DNA of 64,000 nucleotides from assembly GCF_024298965.1 (NCBI RefSeq), contig NZ_CP085193.1:2914001-2978000 (forward strand). The letters run 5' to 3'. Of this stretch, positions 8,861 through 16,872 are shown in pieces. Each line of letters begins with the position of its first letter. Positions within the stretch are counted from its first letter, which is position 1. A program made the translations under genes and the position numbers. The DNA comes from Streptomyces rapamycinicus NRRL 5491 (lineage in GTDB: Bacteria; Actinomycetota; Actinomycetes; Streptomycetales; Streptomycetaceae). Below the pieces are notes generated by a model. That model was not told the origin of the DNA and did not search any database. It worked only from the letters and a program-made list of their open reading frames with translations.

Positions 8861-10411
8861 GTGGACCAGTTCGACTACGTGGTGGTCGGCGGCGGTACGG
8901 CCGGATCGGTGGTCGCCGCCCGGCTGTCCGAGGACCCCTCGGTGAGCGTCTGCCTGCTGGAGGCGGGCCCGTCGGACGTCGGGGACGACAACGTGCTGCG
9001 GCTGAACCGCTGGATGGGGCTGCTGGGCTCCGGCTACGACTGGGACTATCCGGTCGAACCGCAGGAGAAGGGCAACAGCTTTCTGCGCCACGCCCGCGCG
9101 AAGGTGCTCGGCGGCTGCTCCTCGCACAACTCCTGCATCGCCTTCTGGGCCCCCGCCGAAGACCTCGACGAATGGGCCGCCATGGGCCTGGACGGCTGGT
9201 CGGCCGCCGACTGCTTCCCGCTCTTCCGGCGCCTGGAGGACAACGACGCGCCCGGCGACCACCACGGCCGCGGCGGCCCGGTCCGGATCCGCACCGTGCC
9301 GCCCGAGGACCCGTGCGGCAGGGCGGTGCTGGCGGCCTGCGAGGAGGTGGGCATCCCCATCACCTCGTTCAACACCGGGACGACGGTGGTGCGCGGAGCC
9401 CACTGGTTCCAGATCAACGCCCGTGAGGACGGCACCCGCTGCTCCGCCTCGGTGGCCTATCTCCACCCCGTCATGGACGCCCGGCCCAATCTGGAGGTGC
9501 GCACCGGACTCCAGGCCAGACGGCTGGTCCTGGACGAGGACCGGCGCTGTACCGGGGTCGACTACCTCTCCCCCGACCTGATCCACACCCTGAGGGTGCA
9601 CGCCCGGCGCGAGGTCATCGTCTCCTGTGGCGCCATCGACACCCCGAAGCTGCTGATGCTCTCCGGGATCGGCCCGGCCGGACATCTGCGGGAGACGGGG
9701 GTGGAGGTGGCCGTGGACTCCCCCGGGGTCGGTGGCAACCTCCAGGACCACCCCGAGGGCGTCATCATGTGGAACGCCGAGCAGCCCATGATCAAGAGCT
9801 CCACCCAGTGGTGGGAGATCGGCGTCTTCACCGACACCGAACCCGATCTGGACCGCCCGGACCTGATGTTCCACTACGGGGCGACGCCCTTCGACATGAA
9901 CACCTACCGCCGTGGCTACCCGACGTCGGAGAACGCCTTCTGCCTCACCCCGAACGTCACCCGGGCCCGCTCCCGGGGCACCGTGCGGCTGGCCACCCGC
10001 GACTTCCGCGACAAGGCGCGCGTCGATCCCCGCTACTTCACCGACTCCTACGACATGGAGATCATGACCCGCGGTCTGCTGCTGGCGCGCAAGATCGCCG
10101 CCCGGCCCGCGCTGGCCATGTGGGCGGGCGCCGAACTCGCCCCCGGGCCCGATGTGAACAGCGGCGACGAGCTGGCCGGGTACATCCGCGCGACCCACAA
10201 CACCGTCTACCACCCGGCGTGCACGGTGCGGATGGGCGCGCCCGACGACGCGGACGCCCCGCTCGATCCGGAGCTGAGGGTCAAGGGGGTGACGGGACTG
10301 CGGGTGGCCGACGGCTCGGCGATGCCGTATCTCATCGCCGTCAATCCGTGCGTCACGACGATGATGATCGGCGAGAAGTGCGCGGACATGATCAAGCGCC
10401 GCCATCCCTGA
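8861..10411 (+). CDS. betA: GMC-family FAD oxidoreductase, choline-dehydrogenase-like
   Basis: 516 residues. The FAD-binding VVVGGGTAGSVVAARLSE lies at 7-24 and the second GMC signature (SCGAIDTPKLLMLSGIGP) near 255. The C-terminal catalytic pair is His in VYHPACTVRMG and Asn in AVNPCVTTMMIGEK. The GTG start at 8861 is 5 bases after AGGAGAGG. It is last in the betB-permease-betA operon and would oxidise the alcohol to the aldehyde used by the upstream dehydrogenase. Choline is the simplest substrate given the partners, but GMC enzymes act on many alcohols. Confidence 0.85.
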   Translation: MDQFDYVVVGGGTAGSVVAARLSEDPSVSVCLLEAGPSDVGDDNVLRLNRWMGLLGSGYDWDYPVEPQEKGNSFLRHARAKVLGGCSSHNSCIAFWAPAEDLDEWAAMGLDGWSAADCFPLFRRLEDNDAPGDHHGRGGPVRIRTVPPEDPCGRAVLAACEEVGIPITSFNTGTTVVRGAHWFQINAREDGTRCSASVAYLHPVMDARPNLEVRTGLQARRLVLDEDRRCTGVDYLSPDLIHTLRVHARREVIVSCGAIDTPKLLMLSGIGPAGHLRETGVEVAVDSPGVGGNLQDHPEGVIMWNAEQPMIKSSTQWWEIGVFTDTEPDLDRPDLMFHYGATPFDMNTYRRGYPTSENAFCLTPNVTRARSRGTVRLATRDFRDKARVDPRYFTDSYDMEIMTRGLLLARKIAARPALAMWAGAELAPGPDVNSGDELAGYIRATHNTVYHPACTVRMGAPDDADAPLDPELRVKGVTGLRVADGSAMPYLIAVNPCVTTMMIGEKCADMIKRRHP

Positions 10412-10438
10412 GGGGGCCGGGGTCGCGGAGTCACCCGG

Positions 10439-11233
10439 CTACGGGCGCCACTGCGGGCCCGTGCCGGTCCCCCTCGGCACAACCGCCTCGATCTTCGCCC
10501 GGATCTCCCGCATCACCGCGACGATCCGTTCCTCCCGCCCCTCCGTCAGCCGGGCCGTGGGCACCGAGCAGCTGATCGCGTCCACCGCCGGGGCGTCGTA
10601 CCGCAGGGCGAAACCGAAGCCCACGATGCCCAGGACCCCCTCCTCCCGGTCGATGGCGTGGCCCCGCTCCCGCACCCGCCGCAGATCGGCCAGGAGCGCG
10701 GCCCGGGTGCGGTGGGTGTTGGGCGTCGCCTGCTCCAACTCCTCGCGCGCCAGCGGAAGTTCACCGTCGATCCGCTCGGCGAGCAGCGCCTTCCCCAGGG
10801 CTCCCACATGGGCCGGGAGCCGCCGCCCGACGCGGCTGAAGGGGCGCAGGTACTCATGCGACTCCCGCGTGGCGAGGTAGACGACGTCGCCGCCGTCCAG
10901 CCGGGCGAAGTGAATGGTCTCGCCCAGCGCGTCGGACGCCTCGTCCAGATACGGCCGCGCCGCCCGCACCCGTGGATCGCTGTCCAGATAGCTGGTGCCG
11001 GTGAGCAGCGCGCGGATGCCGATGCCGTACAGCGAGCCGGTGACGTCGGTGCGCACCCAGCCGCGGTCGATCAGGGTCTTGAGGAGGGCGTACATACTGC
11101 TGCGCGGGACGCCGAGCTCCTCGGCGAGCTCGCGCAGCCGGGCCGGCTGGTCGCCGCGCGCGGCGAGCAGCTCCAGCAGCTCCACGGTGCGGCCCGCGGA
11201 CTTCACTTCGCGCACCCCACCGGTTTCCGCCAT
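10439..11233 (-). CDS. IclR-family transcriptional regulator
   Basis: About 264 residues. The N-terminal winged helix (SAGRTVELLELLAARGDQPA, then a recognition region with LGVPRSSMYALL) is followed by an IclR effector domain of about 170 residues. ATG 11233 (MAETGG) is used; ATG 11242 is three codons upstream and neither has a strong ribosome site. The gene ends 27 bp from betA, convergently, and its start faces the esterase gene. It is therefore the likely regulator of the adjacent betaine-type operon, of itself, or of both; the sequence does not decide. Confidence 0.85.
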   Translation of the reverse strand: MAETGGVREVKSAGRTVELLELLAARGDQPARLRELAEELGVPRSSMYALLKTLIDRGWVRTDVTGSLYGIGIRALLTGTSYLDSDPRVRAARPYLDEASDALGETIHFARLDGGDVVYLATRESHEYLRPFSRVGRRLPAHVGALGKALLAERIDGELPLAREELEQATPNTHRTRAALLADLRRVRERGHAIDREEGVLGIVGFGFALRYDAPAVDAISCSVPTARLTEGREERIVAVMREIRAKIEAVVPRGTGTGPQWRP

Positions 11234-11308
11234 GACCCACATCGTAACTGTCGCCGCACACCTTGACGTTGAACCGATTCATGGCTTCCATCGTGGGGCC
11301 ACGACGCC

Positions 11309-11322
11309 TGGGAGCGCTCCCA
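11309..11322. promoter_or_regulatory. CebR-type operator, perfect 14-bp palindrome
   Basis: TGGGAGCGCTCCCA is a perfect inverted repeat and equals the published consensus for CebR, the LacI-family repressor of cellulose/cello-oligosaccharide use in Streptomyces. It lies 40-53 bp before the start of the secreted esterase, where repressors normally act. No cebR gene lies in this window, so control would be in trans. Confidence 0.85.
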
Positions 11323-11361
11323 GACTCCTCGGCATCCATTCCCTCCCCCGAGAGGACCCCC

Positions 11362-13362
11362 ATGCGATCGATCCCGCACTCCTTGCGCAGAGTCTTCGTT
11401 CTTGTCATGACCGCGTCGCTCTGTGCGGTGGGGCTGAGCCTCGGCATCACCTCCACCGCACGGGCGGCGGCCCTGGGGAACGGCTCGGTGACCGACCCCA
11501 ACATCGTCTACACCGGCCGCTGGGACCTCGGCTCCGCCACCGCCGCCGTCCCCAACTGGACCGGCGGCTACCTCCAGACGGCGTTCACCGGCACGACCGT
11601 GAAGGTCAAGGCCCGGGAGGCGGTGAACTTCTACGCGAGCGTCGACGGCGGCCCCGACGTCTTCTACGCGGGCGTCAAGGGCACCGTCGCCCTCACCCCC
11701 CAGCCGCTCCCCCAGGGCACCCACACCCTCCGCGTCTCCTACCGCTCCGGCGACACCGTCTTCCAGGGCCTGGTCCTGGACGCGGGCGCGGGCACCGTCG
11801 CCCCGCGCGTCCCGTCCGGGCTCATCGAGTTCGTGGGCGACTCCATCACCGCGGGCGCCCTCACCGACCGGCTCGCGCTGGACTCGTACGGCTGGAAGAC
11901 CGGCGAGCGGCTGGGCATGCGGCACACCCAGATCGCCCGCTCGGGCTACTGCCTGGTCGGCAAGGGCGGCTGCGCGGGACTGGCCACGCAGTTCTTCAAG
12001 ACGGCCTCGACCGGCGACCAGAACTGGGACTTCTCCCGCTACCAGGCCAGTGCGGTGGTCATCAACCTGGGCACCAATGACATCGGGCACGGCGTCACGG
12101 GGCCTGAGTTCCAGTCCGCGTACACCGGCCTCCTCCGCGACATCCGCGCGAAGTACCCGAACGCGGCGCTCTTCGCCGTCCAGACCCTCAAGAAGCGCTA
12201 TGTGCCGGAGACCAAGGCGGCCGTGAGCGCGCGCAACGCGGCCGGTGACGCCAAGGTGAGCTATGTCGACACCACCGGCTGGCTCACGGACGGCACGGAC
12301 TACGAGGACGGGAACGGCCATCCCAACGAGGCGGGGCACACCAAGTTCGCCGACCGCCTGGCCCCGGTCATCGCCGCGAAACTCGGCACCGTACGCGGCA
12401 CCGCACGCGGCGCGGCGTCCCCCGAGGCCGCCGCTCCCGGCCAGCCGGGGGACCCGAACATCCGGTTCACCGGCCGCTGGGACACCAAGAGCTCGGCCAC
12501 CGCCTACACCCCCTACTGGGCGGGCGCGTACTTCCGCACCGGCTTCACCGGCCGCACCGTCAAGCTCGAGCAGCGCAACGCGATCGACCTGTGGGCCAGC
12601 ATCGACGGCGGCCCCGCCACCTTCTACGACGAGGCCAAGGGCACGGTCAACCTCACCCCGGCCCCGCTCGCCGCCGGAAACCACACCCTCCAGGTCAACT
12701 ACCAGGTGGTCGCGGGCTCCTACCACGGTGACGCGGTCTTCCAGGGCCTGACCCTGGACAGCGGCGCCACCACCTTCACCCCGCCCGCCCCCGAGAACCT
12801 GATCGAATTCGTCGGCGACTCGATCACCGTCTCCACCACCACCTCGCAGAACGCCCGCACCGCCTACGGATGGCTCATCGGCGAACGGCTCGGCGCCGAC
12901 CACACCCAGATCGCCCAGGGCGGCGCGGCCCTGGTCGACACGGCCGACGACCGGATGAGCCTGGAGCAGCAGTTCACCAAGCTCAACCCGAACGCCGCCA
13001 CGCCCGACTGGGACTTCTCCCGCTACCAGGCGAGCGCGGTGGTCATCAACCTCGGCACCAACGATGTGGGCCGCGGGGTGACCCCGGCACAGTTCCAGGC
13101 GTCCTACGCCGCCCTGCTGCGCAAGGTCCGCACCGCCTACCCGAACGCCTGGATCTTCGGCTTGCGCACCTTCAGCGGCCGGTTCGGCACCGAGACCAAG
13201 GCCGCCGTGACCGCCTCCGGCGACGCCAGGGCCTCCTACGTCGACACCACCGGCTGGCTCGCCGCCGACGACCTCTCGGACTCGGTCCACCCCAACGACA
13301 AGGGCCACCGCACCATCACCGACCGCCTGGCCCCGGTGATCTCTGCCAAGCTCCGGACATGA
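11362..13362 (+). CDS. Secreted two-module SGNH/CE2-like carbohydrate esterase
   Basis: 666 residues with a Sec signal peptide (cleavage about residue 35, TARA|A) and two tandem homologous modules, about 45-350 and 385-666. Each has a jelly-roll-like N-terminal part (FTGRWD...DGGPATFYD) followed by an SGNH hydrolase. Nucleophiles are Ser161 and Ser487 in FVGDSIT; NLGTND is the block III Asn; the His is in HPNEAGH and HPNDKGH. Both triads look complete. This matches CE2-type acetyl esterases. ATG 11362 follows GAGAGGA, and the CebR operator lies just upstream. It probably deacetylates plant polysaccharide outside the cell. The full duplication is unusual, since family members usually have one module. 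Confidence 0.85.
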   Translation: MRSIPHSLRRVFVLVMTASLCAVGLSLGITSTARAAALGNGSVTDPNIVYTGRWDLGSATAAVPNWTGGYLQTAFTGTTVKVKAREAVNFYASVDGGPDVFYAGVKGTVALTPQPLPQGTHTLRVSYRSGDTVFQGLVLDAGAGTVAPRVPSGLIEFVGDSITAGALTDRLALDSYGWKTGERLGMRHTQIARSGYCLVGKGGCAGLATQFFKTASTGDQNWDFSRYQASAVVINLGTNDIGHGVTGPEFQSAYTGLLRDIRAKYPNAALFAVQTLKKRYVPETKAAVSARNAAGDAKVSYVDTTGWLTDGTDYEDGNGHPNEAGHTKFADRLAPVIAAKLGTVRGTARGAASPEAAAPGQPGDPNIRFTGRWDTKSSATAYTPYWAGAYFRTGFTGRTVKLEQRNAIDLWASIDGGPATFYDEAKGTVNLTPAPLAAGNHTLQVNYQVVAGSYHGDAVFQGLTLDSGATTFTPPAPENLIEFVGDSITVSTTTSQNARTAYGWLIGERLGADHTQIAQGGAALVDTADDRMSLEQQFTKLNPNAATPDWDFSRYQASAVVINLGTNDVGRGVTPAQFQASYAALLRKVRTAYPNAWIFGLRTFSGRFGTETKAAVTASGDARASYVDTTGWLAADDLSDSVHPNDKGHRTITDRLAPVISAKLRT

Positions 13363-13793
13363 CCACGTCTCATTCCGCCGACCGTGACCTCGACCATGAC
13401 CTCGTCCGGGCCGCGACCCAGGTGGCGGCCGCCCGCAGCCGGGGTGACAACCACACCGTGGCGGCGGCGGCCCGCGACCGGGACGGGCGGATCGTCACCG
13501 CGATGAACGCCTACCACTTCACCGGCGGCCCCTGCGCCGAACTCGTCGTCATCGGCGCGGCGGCCGCCCAGGGCGCGTACGACCTGGTGACCATGGTCGC
13601 CGTGGGCGACCGCGGCCGCGGGGTGATCCCTCCCTGCGGCCGGTGCCGTCAGATGATGCTCGACTACTTCCCGGACATCCGCGTCGTCGTCGGCGCGGGC
13701 GAGCGGCTGCGCGCCGTGCCCGTCGCCGATCTGCTCCCCGAGAGCTACCGCTGGGCCGACCACCAGGAGGAGGGCGGCGGCCCTACGCCCTGA
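13359..13793 (+). CDS. Blasticidin-S-deaminase-like zinc cytidine deaminase
   Basis: 144 residues with the cytidine-deaminase zinc site: Cys59 and Glu61 in GGPCAELVV, Cys93 and Cys96 in PPCGRCRQ. The surroundings (VYHFTGGPCAELVVLG-like core, GNRGILSPCGRCRQ-like core, C-terminal LLPESYRW) follow blasticidin S deaminase more closely than housekeeping Cdd, as I recall the BSD sequence. The reaction would be hydrolytic deamination of a cytosine nucleoside or nucleoside antibiotic. The ATG overlaps the esterase stop (ATGA), so it is co-translated with a CebR-box gene, an unexpected pairing. A nucleoside-salvage role is the alternative. Confidence 0.8.
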   Translation: MTTSHSADRDLDHDLVRAATQVAAARSRGDNHTVAAAARDRDGRIVTAMNAYHFTGGPCAELVVIGAAAAQGAYDLVTMVAVGDRGRGVIPPCGRCRQMMLDYFPDIRVVVGAGERLRAVPVADLLPESYRWADHQEEGGGPTP

Positions 13794-13888
13794 CCGTCTC
13801 CCGGGTCTACCGCGGGTGAGCCGCCACGACCCACGGTGACCAGCCGTTTGTCCCGTTTGGACGACACGGGGAACGGTACTCGGGAGCC

Positions 13889-14854
13889 ATGGTTCGATGG
13901 GGATACACGATGATGACCGAGCAGGCCGGACCACGTCAGCTCGTCGACGACGTGGTCCGGGCCGAGCAGGTCGGGTTCGACTTCTCGGTGACCTCCGACC
14001 ACTACTTCCCGTGGCTGGACTCCCAGGGGCACGCCCCGTATGCCTGGAGCGTGCTGGGCGCCGCCGCGCAGGCCACCTCCTCGATCCCGCTGACCACGTA
14101 TGTCACCTGCCCCACCGTGCGCTATCACCCGGCGGTGGTGGCACAGAAGGCGGCGACGCTCCAGCTGCTGTCCGAGGGACGGTTCCGGCTGGGGCTCGGG
14201 TCCGGCGAGAACCTGAACGAGCATGTGGTCGGGCAGGGCTGGCCGGCGGCGGATGTGCGGCACGAGATGCTGGAAGAGGCGATCGAGATCATCCGGGCGC
14301 TGTTCGGCGGTGGCCATGTCACCCACCACGGCACCCACTACGACGTCGACTCGGCGAAGCTGTGGGATCTGCCGGACCAGCCGCCGCCCATCGGCGTGGC
14401 CGTCTCCGGGCCGCGGTCGTGCCGGCTGGCCGGGCGGCTGGCCGACATCCTGATCGCGACGGAGCCCAAGTCCGGGCTGCTGGCGGACTTCGAGGCGAAC
14501 GGCGGCGGCGGGAAGCCACGGATCGGCCAGATCCCGGTCTGCTACGACCCCGACCGGGACGCGGCGATCGCCCGCGCCCATGACCAGTTCCGCTGGTTCG
14601 GGAGCGGCTGGAAGGTCAACTCGGAGCTGCCGGGGCCCGCCTCCTTCGCGGGCGCCACCCAGTTCGTCCGGCCCGAGGACGTGGCCGCGTCCATTCCGTG
14701 CGGCGACGACATCGAGGAGTTCACGGAGCTGATCCGGCCCTTCGTGGACGCGGGCTTCACGGATGTCGCCCTCGTCCAGATCGGCGGCGACCATCAGCGG
14801 CCGTTCCTGGACTGGGCCGAGAAGCGGCTGCTGCCCGCGCTCAGGGAGCTGTAG
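13889..14854 (+). CDS. LLM-class F420-dependent oxidoreductase, FGD-like (TIGR03557-type)
   Basis: 321 residues of a luciferase-like TIM barrel. The N-terminus WGYTMMTEQAGPRQLV, the SDHYFPWLD loop, VTCPTVRYHPAVVAQKAATL and GSGENLNEHVVG are typical of the F420-dependent glucose-6-phosphate-dehydrogenase-like subgroup. It probably uses coenzyme F420 for hydride transfer; substrate unknown. It lies 95 bp downstream of the deaminase with no strong signal between, so read-through is possible. Its last 14 bp overlap the convergent LysR gene. Confidence 0.8.
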   Translation: MVRWGYTMMTEQAGPRQLVDDVVRAEQVGFDFSVTSDHYFPWLDSQGHAPYAWSVLGAAAQATSSIPLTTYVTCPTVRYHPAVVAQKAATLQLLSEGRFRLGLGSGENLNEHVVGQGWPAADVRHEMLEEAIEIIRALFGGGHVTHHGTHYDVDSAKLWDLPDQPPPIGVAVSGPRSCRLAGRLADILIATEPKSGLLADFEANGGGGKPRIGQIPVCYDPDRDAAIARAHDQFRWFGSGWKVNSELPGPASFAGATQFVRPEDVAASIPCGDDIEEFTELIRPFVDAGFTDVALVQIGGDHQRPFLDWAEKRLLPALREL

Positions 14855-15779
14855 CCCGGGGAGTTCCGGGAGTGTCCGCGCGCCGTACGAAGAGCTCGTG
14901 CAGATCGCGTACGGCGCGTGGCACCGAGCCCGAGCGGCGGCGCTGGATCATCAGCAGCACCTCGGTGGCCTCGCCGTCCGCGAGCGGCCGGTGGGTGATC
15001 GCGCCCCCGCGCTCCAGGGGGTCGCCGATGACGCTGAAGTCGGGGAGCACGGTGACGCCGAGCCCCTCGGCCACCATCAGCTTGCCCATCTCGGCCCCGT
15101 CGGTGGAGTAGGAGAAGGACGGGGTGCGCCCGGCCAGCAGCCGGTGGATGAAGCGGTGCATCAGATAGCCGGAGCGCATCACGATCAGCGGCTCCCGCCC
15201 GTCCAGCAGATCCGCCGTGCTCACCGTCGGCCGGGCGGCCAGCGGGCTGTCCGGGCGCAGACAGACCACCGGGCGGCCGCGCAGCAGTTCGGTGGTCTCC
15301 AGGGTGGGCGGGACGTCGTCCCCCCGGAGGCAGTTGACCAGGCCCAGGTCGAAACTCCCCTCCAGCAGCGCCCGGTGGATCTCGGCCTGCTGCGCGCCCA
15401 CCACCTCGACCTGGGTCACCGGGTGGGTGGCACGGAACTCCCGGACGGCCGGGATCAGCAGTGGGACGGTCGCGGTGTTGACCGTGCCCAGCCGGATCAT
15501 CCGGCTGACGCGGTGCTGGTCACCGGCGGCGCCGCGCAACCTGTCGACGGCCTCGATGACGCTGGCGATATGCGGCAGCAACTCCCGTCCCTCCGCGCTG
15601 ATCGTCGCGCCGGAGCGCTTGCGCTCCAGCAGATCGACGCCGAGTTCGCGTTCGAGATTGCGCACCGTCTCGCTGAGCGCCGGCTGGGACAGATGCAGTT
15701 CCTCGGCGGCGCGGCGGAGCGATCCGAGGCGGGTGACGGCGGCGATGTATTCCAGCTGTTCAATTCGCACACTCCGCAC
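14841..15779 (-). CDS. LysR-family regulator, probably of the sulfonate operon
   Basis: 312 residues: an N-terminal winged helix (LGSLRRAAEELHLSQPALSE as recognition region) and a periplasmic-binding-like effector domain. It is transcribed away from the ssuE-sfnB-ssuD operon, the classic LysR arrangement, so it probably activates that operon under sulfate limitation, like Cbl or SsuR. Its 3' end overlaps the LLM gene by 14 bp. Confidence 0.85.
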   Translation of the reverse strand: MRSVRIEQLEYIAAVTRLGSLRRAAEELHLSQPALSETVRNLERELGVDLLERKRSGATISAEGRELLPHIASVIEAVDRLRGAAGDQHRVSRMIRLGTVNTATVPLLIPAVREFRATHPVTQVEVVGAQQAEIHRALLEGSFDLGLVNCLRGDDVPPTLETTELLRGRPVVCLRPDSPLAARPTVSTADLLDGREPLIVMRSGYLMHRFIHRLLAGRTPSFSYSTDGAEMGKLMVAEGLGVTVLPDFSVIGDPLERGGAITHRPLADGEATEVLLMIQRRRSGSVPRAVRDLHELFVRRADTPGTPRATAP

Positions 15780-15939
15780 CCTGCCCGCGCGGGCCCGCCC
15801 GCTTCAAGGGGATCCCTATCACGGTCTCATGAATACCGACTCACTCCCCGGCCCGCGTCCCGGGTAATCTCGAAGCGGGCGCCGCGGAATTCCGCGGCCC
15901 GGCCCGCGCGTCCGGGATATGGAATGCCACCCGGCCTTC

Positions 15940-15969
15940 TTGACCGGCAGGACTTCCCCCTGGTTGGAT
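15940..15969 (+). promoter_or_regulatory. Predicted promoter of the sulfur operon leader
   Basis: A -35 TTGACC (15940-15945), an 18-bp spacer and a -10 TTGGAT (15964-15969), which fits the actinobacterial TAGRRT consensus at five of six bases. Seven bases further on is the A of the leader ATG, so transcription would begin at or next to the start codon. The remaining 15780-15939 gap holds the divergent LysR promoter region; I could not define an operator there. Confidence 0.5.
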
Positions 15970-15976
15970 CGGTGAC

Positions 15977-16057
15977 ATGAAGCGACAGGACCTCACGCGG
16001 CGACGCCATGTCGACCTCGCGCGTGTTTCCAGCGCGTCCTGTTGCTGTCCGGGCTGA
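15977..16057 (+). CDS. Cysteine-rich attenuator leader peptide (26 aa), probably leaderless
   Basis: The peptide starts MKRQDLTRRRHVDLARVSSA and ends with SCCCPG and a stop. It matches the short actinobacterial leader peptides with an RRHVDL core and terminal cysteines found before sulfur-assimilation genes. In mycobacteria, polycysteine leader ORFs act as cysteine-responsive attenuators. Three consecutive Cys codons (TGT TGC TGT) lie four codons before the stop, where ribosome stalling under cysteine shortage would change RNA folding. There is no Shine-Dalgarno sequence, and a promoter is spaced for initiation at the ATG itself. Confidence 0.8.
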   Translation: MKRQDLTRRRHVDLARVSSASCCCPG

Positions 16058-16083
16058 CCCGCCGTACGGGTCCGAGCGAGCCC
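16051..16083 (+). promoter_or_regulatory. Hairpin overlapping the leader stop codon, candidate attenuator
   Basis: GACCCG-CCGTA-CGGGTC (16056-16072) is a perfect 6-bp stem, extended by GGGCT (16051-16055) pairing with AGCCC (16079-16083). It covers the leader stop codon, so a ribosome stalled on the Cys codons or terminating there would affect it. The next 230 bp to ssuE hold further GC-rich dyads but no convincing gene. Which structure terminates transcription cannot be told by eye. Confidence 0.5.
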
Positions 16084-16315
16084 TGAGGGATCACCTCCGC
16101 TTCGCTCTCCGTCGCCTCCCATGATCGGGAAAGGCTTTTAGCCGCCGCCACCGAGGAATCGCGGCCGCACTGCCCCGCCTTCGGCGCCCTTTCGCGCTCC
16201 CGGTCTTTCCGCGCCCCGGCCATGGTGAATTCCGTTCGCCGCCGGGCGCCGATTCCCCATGCCCGTAATTGCTCCACCGGGCCCGCCGCCTGGACCGCAC
16301 CACGAAGGGTTGCTC

Positions 16316-16870
16316 ATGGCCACTGTCCTGTCCCTCTCCGGCTCCCCCTCCGCCACCTCCCGCACCGCCCGGCTGCTGCGCCATCTGGACGCCCGGCTGA
16401 CCGCCCAGGGCCATCATGTGGTCCCGCTCGACGTCCGTACCCTGCCCGCCGCCGCGCTGCTCGGCGCGGACTTCTCGCACCCGGCCATCGTCCGGGCCAA
16501 GGCGCTGGTCGAGCAGGCGGACGGGCTCGTGGTGGGGACGCCGGTCTACAAGGCCGCCTACTCCGGGCTGCTGAAGTCCCTGCTGGACCTGTTGCCGCAG
16601 TACGCGCTCGCGGGCAAGACCGTGCTGCCGCTGGCCACCGGTGGCACCAGCGCCCACGTCCTGGCCATCGACTACGCGCTGCGGCCGGTGCTGTCGTCCA
16701 TGGGCGCGGCCCATATCGTCCAGGGCTGGTTCACCCTGGACAAGGACATCACGGTGGAGCCGGACGGCGGGGTGAGCGTGGCCGCCGGGGCCGCCGAGGC
16801 GCTGGAGCAGGTGGTCGACCAGTTCTCGGCGGCGCTCGGCCACCCCACCGTGCTGGCCGCGGCGAGCTGA
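16316..16870 (+). CDS. ssuE: NADPH-dependent FMN reductase, SsuE-type
   Basis: 184 residues with a flavodoxin-like fold: the phosphate-binding SLSGSPSATSRT loop near residue 5, GTPVYKAAYSGLLKSLLDLLP in the middle, and LPLATGGTSAH. It supplies reduced FMN to the flavin monooxygenases downstream (SfnB-like and SsuD). I placed the start at ATG 16316 after CGAAGGG; the longer frame from 16259 has a proline-rich, non-conserved N-terminus. It is the first enzyme gene after the cysteine leader and 2 bp from the next gene. Confidence 0.9.
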   Translation: MATVLSLSGSPSATSRTARLLRHLDARLTAQGHHVVPLDVRTLPAAALLGADFSHPAIVRAKALVEQADGLVVGTPVYKAAYSGLLKSLLDLLPQYALAGKTVLPLATGGTSAHVLAIDYALRPVLSSMGAAHIVQGWFTLDKDITVEPDGGVSVAAGAAEALEQVVDQFSAALGHPTVLAAAS

Positions 16871-16872
16871 CC

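Noticed and set aside
6923..10405. Minus-strand open frame of 1160 codons over the betaine operon
   Set aside because: Low-complexity His/Arg/Gly product in the antisense of three clearly conserved genes; a high-GC shadow. The same applies to long frames at 14763-15980, 24310-26295, 27097-28998 and 20847-21863.
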